DNA from: Cryptomeria japonica
Taxonomy: Eukaryota; Streptophyta; Pinopsida; Cupressales; Cupressaceae
Reading direction: 5' to 3'
DNA length: 64,000 bases
NCBI RefSeq assembly: GCF_030272615.1
Contig: NC_081411.1
Location: 828,370,897-828,434,896, forward strand
Shown: piece by piece, positions 31,302 through 42,372 of the stretch
Position numbering within the stretch: the first letter of the stretch is position 1
How the letters are laid out: every line of letters begins with the position of its first letter
Notes under the pieces: model-generated
What the model was told of the DNA's origin: nothing
The model's input: only the letters and a program-made list of their open reading frames with translations
Databases searched by the model: none
Position numbers and translations under genes: made by a program

Positions 31302-33765
31302 TTTGCCCCTCTTTGAGACGGTGCAGTTTATCGCGTCGTTTCAAAGAAAGAAAAATAGGTGTGAAGAAATGCCCCATAAAATGTAAATTTAATGGGTGGT
31401 ATGCCCCCTCGAGAGATGGGTCGAATTTTTTTATTTTTTTTGAAAAATCGGGCGATCTCTCGAAAAAGAATGAAAAGTGGAGGGGAGGTAGAATAGAAGA
31501 AATTAGAACTAATGATGAAAGAATGGGAGAAAATGAAGTGAATATGAAGAAACAACAAGCCAGCGAGTACCCTAAGGTCATGCAAGAGATACATAGCAGA
31601 TGTAGTGTGGGGTTTGGATTGATGCTATACAATTGATCAAAATTGTTTGGACAATCTGGTGCAATCGGTTTAATTGCCCCGGTCAAGTCAAAGCGTGACA
31701 GTTGATGTCAGTTGGTCGCTTGGACATGATAAAGTCTGAGTAAGTGAATCAAAGTGACTTGATGTGACTTAGACAATTGATGTAATTGCCCGATGACGTC
31801 AAGGTATATGAAGCAAAATACTCGTTGAGACGTAGACAATTGATGTAATTGTCCGTTGGATTGTGTTTGATTGGTTGATCAATTGATAGTATGTGTGTGT
31901 GATGGATGGTTGTGGGGAATCATGGCAGCCCCGTTGAGACTAGGTCATTATGATAAATGTCTGATGTAGTCTAGGATTACCATAATCGATTACCTGTTGA
32001 GACCCGAAGATACGTGATCAGAGTATCTGTTGATAGTCTAGGTGTGTGTGAGTCGATGTATCTGTGTAGACAGAGTAACTGGCTTAATTTTTTTGGATGA
32101 GTGAGGATGGGAAGCGATGAAGGGATTAGGATGATGTTGATGATCAAGATAGGGAGGGTGAGGGGGGATTTGATGTTAGATAGAAGATATGGAAGACTTA
32201 TGACTCATTCCTATGGAAGAAGAGGAAAATAGAGTATGCATTATTATGACTATGTATGCATGATATGCAGCTATTATGAATGTATGGATGGTTGGAATGC
32301 AACGAAATGCAGTATATATAGATGAGATGGAATGACGATCCATAGTGCTCTATTTTCATCATTGAGCTTTAAAATGTTGGAAGAGAATACAAGCGTCTTG
32401 ACATAATGATTCAAGATGACGAGAGTATTTCTTACATGGATTTGATATAGCAAGTTAATACAAGCAACTTGATATAATGGATCAAGTTGACCTGAGTATT
32501 GCTTGCGGAACAGACAAGGATTATCTCCGTTCATGCATGACTTGGATCGTCCTCCTTGATCTTAGGCTGATCATATCCTGAGACAAGTGCATACCGTACT
32601 AAGAAATAAAAACCTTTATCCAAATTGGATGAGGTAGGAGGAACCAAAGGAAGAGCATTGCACCTGCAAACAAACAATATATACATAAAGAATAAAGAAT
32701 AAGGATCCTTGGTAATGGTTCATGCTCATATGGTCGAGGTATACGCTGTAGTCAGCAAGCCGTAGTGATCTGTGACTGTATTTTTGCCTATGATCACATA
32801 GCTTAGTGAACTTCCCACGTAGACACCATTAGTACATGCCCCAGAACTTCATCGGAAATAATGCGCAAATGATACAAAACAATGCTGAAAGATCCCGATA
32901 CAGATAAACAAATGAATTACTCACGAATCAACCAAGCATTTGATAGCTTAACATAATTTTCTTGTCAAAGAAAACGTCACTTTTGTCTTTGTTTTGGTAA
33001 GGAAGGATGCATCCTTGTTTTTAAAGACAGTTTTTGATTTGTTGGATGTGGATTGTGTGGTCGATTGATAAATGGTCATTGTGTGAGTACTGTGTTAATG
33101 TTGGTTTTGCATCTGCTTGAATGAATATGTACAAGGTGTTGCCATGTTTTTGTGTGATTTTCGATGTTTTCTGATGTTTTTGGATTTTGTATTGTTTTTG
33201 AATGTTTTTGGTATTTTGTGAGACATTTTTGAATGTTTTTGGTATTTTGTTGAGACATTTTTGAATGTTTTTGGATTTTGTTGAGACATTTTTGAATGTT
33301 TTTGGATTTTGTTGAGATATTTTCCAATGTTTTTGGTATTTTGATGATTGCTTGAATGAAGAACTGAATGAATCATAAGACAATGTAGAATCCACTTCCA
33401 TCAATAGTTTAAAGGCATTGCCCCCAGTTTTAGACATGACTTATGAAGAAGCGGGACGCAAGATGCATGAAGTATTTATCATAATTGCAGAGAAATAACA
33501 AGCCATGGTTTTTCGGATGGATGGATGTATGTATGAAGTAGATGTGATCGCAACAAGTTTGAAAGACAATGGAGCCATAGCCTTTACGAGTGGTGCCTGT
33601 TTGCCAGGTTTTCACCACTGTACTTACCCAAGGTGCCACCGGAGTGGTTGTTCACCATTTGGATGCAGGATTTTCCTTTGAATGTTTTTGTATTTTCTTT
33701 AGGACATTTTTTTGAATGTTTTTGGTATTTTCTAGTATGCAGGGGAGCCTGATGCTCTGTACAGC
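31302..33765 (-). other. 3' non-coding region of truncated G2 unit
   Basis: A copy of 17013-19477. It contains the polypurine tract (31302-31314), the hairpin pair (31772-31790 and 31835-31853, again 63 bp apart) and the 31-32 bp tandem array (33168-33344). One T is missing relative to the other copy in the poly-T near 31430-31441. Confidence 0.85.
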
Positions 33766-34812
33766 TTAGGTATAAAACCGTTTGAGGTGCATGTTGTTAA
33801 TTGGATCTGCAAGCGGTTCTCCTTCTGATGTAGCCAACTGATATGCCCCGGACCTAAATACAGCAGTGACAACATATGGGCCTAGCCAGTTTGATACAAA
33901 CTTGCCTTGATGTTCTCTGTTTGGTTGGTTGCGAGGATTCTCTCGAAGAACAAGATCACCTACCTCAAATGTATGAGATCTAACTCGGTGATTGTAGCTT
34001 CTACTCATGCCCTGCTGATAGGATTTGAGGTGATTGTATGCAGCTTGTCGTTTCTCATCAAGTAACTCTAAGTCCTGAAGACGTGAGACTCTGTAAGCTT
34101 CATCATTAATGAGATTATGCAAGGAAACTCGTAATGATGGTATCTCAACCTCAATAGATAAGATAGCTTCTGCACCATAGACCAATGAATAAGGAGTTGC
34201 ACCTGTAGGGGTTCGAATGCTAGTTCGATATGCCCATAATGCTGGATTCAATTGAACATGCCAATCACGACCGGCATCATTGACTGTCTTCTTTAGGATT
34301 CTCAATATGTTTTTATTGGATGCTTCAGCCTGACCATTGCCTTGTGGGTAATAGGGGGTGGAAAAGCGATGTTGGATATGAAATTTCTCACAAAGCTCAC
34401 GGACATCCTGATTTTTGAAAGGAAGACCGTTATCTGTGATGATGGACATGGGTACACCATACCGACAGATGATGTAGTTGAGGATGAATGAGGTGATCTG
34501 CTTGCCGGTGACTTGGGTAAGTGGAACAACTTCGATCCACTTTGTGAAATATTCGGTAGCGGTAATAATGAATTTATGGCCATTGGATGAAGATGGATGA
34601 ATCTTACCCACAAGGTCAAGGCCCCATTGACAAAAAGGCCATGGTGTTGTGATTGGTTGCAGTTCCTGTGCTGGTGCATGTATCAGGTCACCGTGAACTT
34701 GACATTTCTTGCATTTCCTGACAAAGTAGTAGGAATCCTTTTCCATAGATGGCCAATAGTATCCAGCTCGCATGATCTTCTTGGCTAGTGATGGACCACT
34801 TGAGTGAGTCCC
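33766..34812 (-). pseudogene. Integrase of truncated G2 unit
   Basis: Same frame as the RT segment above it, broken only by a TGA at 34810-34812, where the other copy has TGC for the Cys in HEGICGTH. The remaining integrase is open to its natural TAA: CKKCQ, WGLDLVGKI, SIITDNGLPF, GQAEASNKN and the full C-terminus ending LKRFYT, which the other copy loses to a stop. Differences from the other copy include KWIEVVPLTQ for KWIEAVPLSQ. Confidence 0.92.
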
Positions 34813-36597
34813 TCAAATTCCTTCATGTACCTCTTCCAAAACCTTTGTTATCTCATCCTGTTCCAGACATCGAAGGAGAGTACCATCAAGACTACGTCGG
34901 TATAGGGGTTCGGCAATAATGGTATATCGAGCAGTTTGGTGAATGAAGGTTTTTCGTTGGTTATTTGATTGGTTGGGAGGAAGGGTATGATCACGGAGAT
35001 AGGTGTAGAACTCACCGTACCATGGGGATTCAGAACCAACAAGGCGACATATCATTTCAGATTCGGGGATATCATAAGCGGGGATCCAAAGCTGTTCTAC
35101 CAAGAACTCGTAGCGTGTTGAATTCTGTGGAAGATCTAGTAGAGATGCGATGGTAGCCATGGCGTCAGCAGCTCGATTCTGATATCTTGGTATCTGCTCA
35201 AAAGTGATAGTAGTAAATGATGTCTTTAGAGTGTCCACCATTTGCTTATATGGCATGAGTTTATCATCTTTGGTCTGATATTCATCTGTTGCTTGTCGAA
35301 TGACTAGTTGGGAATCGCCATATACTTGTAGTTCTTGTAATTTCCATTGTACGGCTAACCTGAGTCCTATGATCAAGGCCTCATACTCTGCTATGTTGTT
35401 TGTGCATGGAAATGTGAGCCTGTAAGACTTCGGGATGCTATCACCTTGAGGTGTGATAAACAGAATGCCTGCCCCCGAGCCGTGCCTAGTGTATGACCCA
35501 TCAAAATATAGTTTCCATGGTTGTACTTCTGTGATCATGAATATCTCTTCATCTGGAAAATTGGAAATGAGGGGATGATTGCCTATGAGTGGTGCATCGG
35601 CCAACTGATCTGCAATGACCTGCCCTTTGATAGCTTTACGGTCCACATACTCAATGTCAAATTCACTTAGAATCATTACCCATTTGGCCAAGCGACCTGT
35701 CAATGCTGCTTTGCTGAGTAAATACTTGAGTGGATCAATCTTTGCGATGAGTTGTACCTTGTGTGTCAACAGATAGTGTCGCAATTTAGTGGCTTCTAAG
35801 ATTACTGCTAGGCAAGCTCGCTCAATAGGTGTGTAATTGAGTTCATAGCCAACCAGTGTGCGAGAGATGTAGTAAATAGCACACTCTTTGCCTTCTGCAT
35901 TATGTTGTGCCAATAATACACCTAGTGTTGTACTTGTCACTGAGATATAAAGTAACAACGGTCTACTTGGATCTGGTGGCATCAACAATGGTGGATTCAT
36001 GAGATAGTCTTTAAGCGTCTGAAATGCTTGTTGGCATCTGGCATCCCACTGAAAGCGGATGTTCTTGTGTAGCAAGTGTGTGAATGGGTGACACTTATCA
36101 GCCAATTGTGCAATGAATCTTCGGATGGATTGAAGCCGCCCTTGTAATGTCCTTAGCTGACTGATATTCTTTGGAGGTGGCATGTCCATTATTGCCTTAA
36201 CCTTTGCTGGATCGACCTCAATGCCTTTGCTTAAGACAATGTATCCTAGAAGCTTCCCGGAGGTCACTCCAAAGACACATTTCTTTGGGTTGAGTCGAAC
36301 ATGATATTGTTCCAGTCTATCAAAGATTTGATCTAAGATGTGGAGATGCCCATCTCTAGTAAGTGATTTTGCTAGTAAGTCATCCACATAATCTTCCATC
36401 ATAGTATGTATCATGTCATGGAAGATGGTGGTCATTGCTCTTTGATAGGTTGCTCCTGCATTCTTTAGACCAAAAGGCATTACATTCCAATAGTATGTGC
36501 CCCATGGACATGTGAAGGTTGTCTTATGTTGATCTTCGGGTGCGATCTTTATCTGATTGTAGCCGGAAAAGCCATCCATGAGTGAAAGCATCGCATG
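34813..36597 (-). pseudogene. RT (C-terminal half), RNase H and second RNase H of truncated unit
   Basis: A 592-residue open frame on the minus strand. RT begins at MLSLMDGFSGYNQIKIAPED and contains the catalytic YVDDLLAKSL near residues 67-76; the fingers region of RT is missing because of the truncation at 36597. Then RNase H (SVTSTTLGVLLAQH, YISRTLVGYELNYTPIE), then the second RNase H (LYFDGSYTRHG, AEYEAL, YGDSQL) with an uninterrupted path into integrase. It lacks the two stop codons that break the other copy at 20882 and about 21332. The truncation makes it non-functional regardless. Confidence 0.93.
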
Positions 36598-37556
36598 TCA
36601 GTCGATATATATTTTTGTAATCATGTTTTAGAATGTAATCAATCAATAGAGAGAATCCAAAAGTATCAGATAGATAGATTGTGCCTAGTCGATAGATCTT
36701 TCGATTCAATGTTCCGGTGTGACCTATTCTACCAGGCCTGTGTGCCGGTATGTTGTAACCCGGTTGTTACCAGATGAAATCAATTTTAATACAATAAAAC
36801 TATCTGTTCTACATTGCCTCCATCATATCTATGTGTTTTCATTGTGTTTACTCTTGCTGACTGGTTTGGACTGATCTCGTTGAGGTCCTTCCTCACTGGT
36901 GACTGTTTCACTGCGAGTCCTTGCTTTTTGTAATCCTTAATTTAGGCACGATGCCTTCCTAAAGTTTAGGGGAAAATTCTATAAATTGTAAAATTTGGGC
37001 CATTTAGATGGTCTAGAAATTGATGATTTGAGGTCCATTTTAGAGGTTCCATTAGAGATTTTATGCAGATTTTTATAAGTTTAGAATATTTTGTGATACT
37101 CTTTGAAGTTTAATACAAAAAGAAAGTTGTGGATTTCTTGATCTACTTATTTGTTCTATATGGTTGTGTTCTTCATGATCTGGTAACTTCTATCGTCTGA
37201 ATCAACAACTAGTTCTTTTGGATGTTTTATTATTTTATGAATCATATTGCACATTTAAATGGTATATGGGGATTAAATTGATAGGGTGATTATTGGTTGA
37301 GTAATATTCATTTCCATTGGTGTGTAAATTTGTCTGACTTTATATATTTTCCAGAGTTCGTCATTCGAATGCTGATATACTGGTATTGATAATATTTGGA
37401 TTACAAAATTCTAACTGTGTGGATCATTCAGTTGTTATTGTATCAATTTCATTGTTATTTCCTTGTTCCCTTGATCTATCTTTTGTTGTTTATTTTTTAG
37501 AAGGTGAAAATCAAAAAATACAAAAAAAGGTTTTTGTTTGTTTTGTTTCAACCAGC
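36598..37556. other. Unassigned segment at the G2/G1 junction
   Basis: About 960 bp lying between the broken end of the second G2 unit and the resumption of G1. It has an AATAAAA motif near 36791 and AT-rich DNA, and no open frame of interest. It matches neither element. It may be part of another LTR (ACCCGGTTGTTACCAGATG and the A-rich stretch look like the 3' part of an LTR) or filler DNA from break repair. Confidence 0.5.
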
Positions 37557-39062
37557 ATGCCCCTTGATAGGTACAATCGCATCAACCACTGAGGCACCCA
37601 TCACCGTCAACACCCAACTATAGAGACCCTTGAGTGGTTAGTTTCCCAAAACTTACTTCTTTTCAGGAGAGGTGGTGAGTGTTCACATAAAATACCCAAC
37701 TATTGGTGAGTGTGTCAAAACACTCGTCAACAGGACTCATGGCAAACCACAAATTTCACTCAAACCATTTATTGCAACCACTACCTATACATTTGATGGA
37801 TTCACCCCAAGTAGATCACACAAACATGAAACTATTGATGAAGACTTGGTAGGATGGATTTACAGGGGCCCTTCAGATAAAGGTAAATAACATATCAATC
37901 TCCTAACAAAGAAGTATGGCAAAGGTTTTACCATGATGAAAAAGATGGGCTATGATGGCCATAATGCATTAGGATCCTACAAACAAGGTGTACGAGAGCC
38001 ATTACAACCCTTGTTAAAGCCAAAAGATACAACATGACTCAGATTCAATTCTAGTTCAGAGGGATCTTCTAAACTTAATCTTACCAGTAAACAAAGGCAA
38101 CCAACTTCTAAATCCATCACTCCTAGAATCAGGCTAATGTCAATTGCAGACAAACCTATAGCCTCAAAAAATCCAAATTACGCAAGCACTTCTCAATCAA
38201 AGTCCACACCTACTAAAAACAAGCCAAAAATTTATGTTGCAATCACTCCAAGGTTAAAGTTCTTGTCCACTTTAGAGACCCAAGAAACACTAGCGATCCC
38301 ATCAAATACAACACCTATGGTAGTTGTCACCAAAAACCACACCCAGAGGCATCCCCATAATATACAATGACAAAGTTCTGCCGAGTGACTCTAAGATGGA
38401 TTCACAGGAATACGAATGAGGTTCTTTAGCTTCACATGAATCTGAAGAGGATTCTCATGATACTTTTGAAGAAAAAGGAGTTGAAGGAGAGGCATGGATC
38501 AAAACTTTTTGGGATCAAGATACTGAAGATACTTCTAGAAGAAATAGATAAACTTCCTAAGCCCGATTATGAAGAGGAGAGTATGAATGATGACCTCAAT
38601 ACCTCCATCCTAACCATAACTGACGAATTCTATGAGCTTAACCTAATCAATTAAGGAATGCCAATTATCCACCCCAAACTCATTGATTGGGATCAACAAA
38701 ATCCCCTGTGCCTTGATACCTTCCAAAATGATGATGCAATCACAAATTTTCTACAATTACAAGATAGCATACCAAGCGGGGATCACAAGGCTGGGTACGC
38801 TATTGAAATCAACAACGTGACTTAATTTGGAGAGAATACCAAACCTTTTAGTCACAAAAATATTACAATCAAAACATGATCCTTCAAGTGAAAACCATAC
38901 TGTGGCACTTTTGGATCCCAAAAAAGTAAAAACAAAGCATGCATCCAAGGGTAAAAACCTCTCTAAGGCACCTAAAGATGGAAGGTTTGACATTCTCCCC
39001 TTTAGCACTAAATGGGAGAGATCGCCCACTCTTATAGAAGAGACAAAGGAAGTCAATTTGTG
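37557..39062 (+). pseudogene. G1 pol: G-patch segment and linker (broken)
   Basis: G1 resumes after the insertion. The first codons (MPLDRYNRINH) align with G2 NPFAFCHNISH, and THGKPQ at about 37737-37755 is shared with G2. DEDLVGWIYRGP and YGKGFTMMKKMGYDGHNALG with SYKQGVREPL (about 37917-38005) match the G-patch-like segment of G2. A linker rich in Thr, Ser and Pro follows, with VTKNHTQRHPHN. DDLNTSILTITDEFYELNLIN (about 38590-38652) and SSENHTVALLDPKKVKTKH (about 38884-38940) match G2 before RT. Many stops and frame changes. Confidence 0.82.
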
Positions 39063-40190
39063 AACACCCAAAAATCCACACATAATACATCTAGCAGAAT
39101 CATTAACTCCAACAGAAGATCTTGATTTTGTAGAGTTCTTTTAAAAGTGAAAAATCAACTTTGCATGGTCATATGCAGACATGCCAGGGCTATATCTAGA
39201 TCTAGTAATGCATCACTTAATAGTAGCAAAAGGAGCGAAACCAGTAAAACAAAAACTCAGGAAAATACATCCTTAAATCACATTATTAGTGAAGACAAAA
39301 CTCAAAAAGTTGTCAAATGTTGGTTTCATATGACTAATTGATTATGCAAAATGGATATCAAACATCGTACCAGTGGAAAAACCGATTGGGGGCATCTGTA
39401 TCTATATAGATTTCAAAGATCTAAACAAAACATGTCCTAAGGATGACTTCCCATTACCCAATATTGATATGATCGTTGACCTAACAATAGGGAATTCTAT
39501 GCTCTCTCTCATGGATGGGTTCTTAGGATACAATTAGATTCAGATTTCTCCCGAAGATCAACATAAAACTGCTTTCACATACCCATGGGGAACATACTAT
39601 TGGAATGTGATGTCATGCGGTCTCAAAAATGCAGGGGCCACATATCAAAGGGCAATGACTACCATCTTCCATGACATGATGCATACATTGATGGAAGACT
39701 ATGTGGATGATTTACTAGCTAAATCATTAACAAGAGAGGATCACCTCGCAGTGTTGGACAAAATATTTACTAGCTAAATCATTAACAATACAATGTCTGC
39801 CTCAATCCAAAAAAGTGTGTCTTTGGAGTGACTTTCGGGAATCTCCTAGGATACATTGTCTCAAACAAAGGAATTGAGGTTGGTCCTACCAAAGTAAAAT
39901 AAATCATGTAGATGCCACCTCCTAAGAACATCAACCAGTTGAGGACATTGCAAGGGAGGCTATAGTCAATCTATCGGTTCATTGCACAATTGGCCAATAA
40001 ATGTCATCCCTTCACACATCTGCTCCATAAAAATGTTCTCTTCGAATGGGAAGAGAATTGCCATCAAGAATTCCAACAACTTAAGGACTACCTGATGATG
40101 CCACCATTACTGACACCACCATCTCTAGACAAGCCCTTATTGTTATACATATTAGCTATAGCTACGGCTCTAGGGTCTTACTAGCACAAC
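39063..40190 (+). pseudogene. G1 reverse transcriptase (broken)
   Basis: Gypsy RT with recognisable LVMHHLIVAKGAKPVKQKL, WISNIVPV, CPKDDFPLPNIDMIVDLT, LSLMDGFLGYN and a catalytic MEDYVDDLLAKSLTR at about 39690-39735. Stops interrupt it at about 39274, 39337, 39535 and 39898-39909. At 39766-39787 the 22 bp TTTACTAGCTAAATCATTAACA repeats 39713-39732 and replaces the expected codons. This is a short template-switch or repair scar that also shifts the frame. The end of this stretch (PLLLYILAIATALG) already belongs to RNase H. Confidence 0.87.
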
Positions 40191-40990
40191 ATGATACCGA
40201 AGGAGAAGAATGTGTAGTATACTACATCTCAAAGACACTAGTAGGCTATGAACTCAATTATACCCCTATTGAACGAACCTACCTCATAGTGATTTTAGTA
40301 GTAACCAAACTGAGGCACTATATGTTGATACACAAGATACACCTCATTTCCAAAATAGATCTACTCAAGTACCTACTCAATAAAGTAGCACTAATAGGTC
40401 CCTTGGAAAAATGGGTTATGCTCCTCAATGAATTTGACATAGAGTATGTGGATCAAAAAGAAATCAAAGGGCAAGTCATTGCAGATCTGTTAGTTGAAGC
40501 GCCACTCATAGGAGTCCATCCTCTCATTTCAAATTTTCCAGATGAAGAGATCTTCACAATCATGCCAACACAACAATGGAAGCTATATTTTGATGAGTCC
40601 TACACTAGACATGGTTCAGGAGCTAGCATTCTTTTTATCACACCTTAAGGTGATAGCATTCCTAAATCATACAAGCTCACATTCCCATGCACGAACAACA
40701 TAGCGAAATATGAGGCCTTGATCACAAGACTACGAATGGCCATACAATGGAACTTGAAGGAGCTACAAGTCTACAACGATTCATAGCTGGTCATCCGACG
40801 GGTTAATGATGATTACCAAACAAAGGATGAGAAGATCATGCCTTACAAGAAAATGGTTGACAGTTTCAAATAATTATTCACAGCTATCAACTTCGATCAG
40901 ATTCCTCGAGAGAAGAAAAGAGATGCAAATGCAAAGGCTACAATAGCCTCTCTTCTTGATCTTCCACAGAACTCAACACACTACAAGTTC
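40191..40990 (+). pseudogene. G1 RNase H and second RNase H (broken)
   Basis: YYISKTLVGYELNYTPIE (about 40217-40272, one stop-free piece), LRHYMLIHKIHLISKIDLLKY and EFDIEYVDQKEIKGQVIADLL are RNase H and its connection. The second RNase H follows: WKLYFDESYTRHGSGASI has Glu where the other copies have Gly after the first catalytic Asp, then NNIAKYEAL (Glu to Lys one residue before the catalytic YEAL) and VYNDS, with stops near 40648, 40784 and 40871. Same domain order as in G2, but inactive. Confidence 0.85.
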
Positions 40991-41998
40991 TTAGTTGAAC
41001 AACTTTGGATCCCTGCTTATGATATCTTAGAATTTGAGAAGGTATTTCAACTCATCGGTCCCAATTCCTAATGGTATGGTGAGTTTTATGCTTACCTACA
41101 TGATCAAATCTGTGCACCACACCAATTGAACAATCAACGAAAAACCTTCATACTCCAATCCGCCCGATACACCATCATTGCCAAAACCCTATACCAACGA
41201 AGTATCGATGGCACTATCCTCTGATGTTTAGAGAAAGTTGAGGTGACCACAACTTTAGAAGAAGTACATGAAGGTATTTGGGGAGCTCATTCAAGCGGCC
41301 CGTCATTGGCTAAAATGATCATGAGGGTAGGATACTATTGGCCCTCCATGGAAAAAAACTCCTATTACTTTGTCAAAAAATGCAATAAGTGCCAAGTACA
41401 AGGAGATTACATACATGAACCTGTGTTAGAACTGCAACCCATCGCAACACCATGGCCTCTTTGTCAGTGGGGACTTGACCTTGTGGGTAAAATCCATCCA
41501 TCTTCATCCAAAGGTGACAACTTCATCATTACTGCCATTGAGTACTTCACAAAGTGGATCAAATTCCTTCCACTCATTCAAGTCACTGACAAGCAGATCA
41601 CCTCATTCATCCTAAATTACATCATCTATCGGTATGGTGTACCCATGTCCATCATCACAGATAACGGGCTTCCCTTCAAAAATTAGGATATTTGAGAACT
41701 CTGTGAGAAATTTAATATCCAACACCATTTCTACACCCCATATTACCCACAAGGAAATGGTCAAACAGAGGTCTCAAACAAGAACATATTGAGGATCTTA
41801 AAGAAAATAGTCAATGATGTCGGTCGTGATTGGTACATTCATCTAAATCCAACACTATGGGTATATCGAACTAGCATTCGAACCCCTATAGGTACAACCC
41901 CCGACTCACTTATTTATGGAGTAGAAGCTATCTTTCCTATTGAGGTTGAATTACCATCTCTCCAAGTCTCCTTGCATAATCTGATTGATGATGATGAG
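40991..41998 (+). pseudogene. G1 integrase, N-terminal and core part
   Basis: From the connection (YKFLVEQLWIPAYDI) through the zinc motif (HEGIWGAH with Trp for Cys/Val, CNKCQVQGD) and core: WGLDLVGKI, SIITDNGLPF and the Gln/Thr-altered NGQTEVSNKN region. The catalytic D, D and E positions can all be made out. Stops at about 41070, 41222, 41684 and 41694. The frame is open across 41789-41998 (LWVYRTSIRTPIGTTPD, EVELPSLQVSLHNLIDDDE), where the G3 LTR interrupts. It continues at 49938 with DEYQVSSL. Confidence 0.88.
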
Positions 41999-42372
41999 TG
42001 TAGTCACATAAAGCTGTCCATTTTAATTAAATGAACATTTGCTATTTATTTGATTAAAAACCCACTAGCCATCAATTAATTAAATTAATATTTAATTAAT
42101 TCATCTCCAAACATTCTCCTATTAATTAAATAAATTATTCAATTTATTTTAATTCATTCATTAAACCAAAATCACAATCAATTAAATGAATAAATTCTAT
42201 TTATTTCATTTAATCCCCTTTCCTCTGTTAAATCAATTAAATAAAACATTTATTTAAATCATTAAATCCCCCCCCACTTGCATTCTCCTAAAAATGCAAC
42301 TTGCACCTATTTGTTGAAATAAATGAATTTTATTTCAATAAAAATCCTATTTTCTCTCACCCACCAAACCCA
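41999..42372 (+). repeat. G3 5' LTR, truncated
   Basis: Matches the first 374 bp of the 3' LTR at 48380 and following (TGTAGTCACATAAA...CACCCACCAAACCCA). Sequence after that jumps to CACCTGATTCTGAC of pol. The part with the TATA box is missing, so this LTR has no recognisable promoter. Confidence 0.92.

Larger units (their letters stand above)
31302..36597 (-). mobile_element. Truncated second G2 unit in tandem
   Basis: The sequence outside the shared LTR repeats 17013-22313 of G2 with about 99% identity: polypurine tract, 3' non-coding region, integrase, second RNase H, RNase H and the second half of RT. It stops abruptly within RT at GCATGT (36597), after MLSLMDGFSGYNQ. No gag, leader or further LTR follows. 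The order truncated internal region, LTR, full internal region, LTR indicates a tandem produced by recombination between LTRs. Confidence 0.93.

Noticed and set aside
36590-37581. Direct ATCGCA repeats (36590-36595, 37576-37581) with TG...CA between, suggesting a 980-bp solo LTR
   Set aside because: Sequence left of 37576 (from 37557) already aligns with G2 pol in frame, so the right-hand repeat lies inside G1 and the match is probably chance; the outer flanks also do not join into one element.
37386-37592. 68-codon frame in the unassigned segment
   Set aside because: Short, hydrophobic, without homology to a family I know, and it overlaps the point where G1 resumes.
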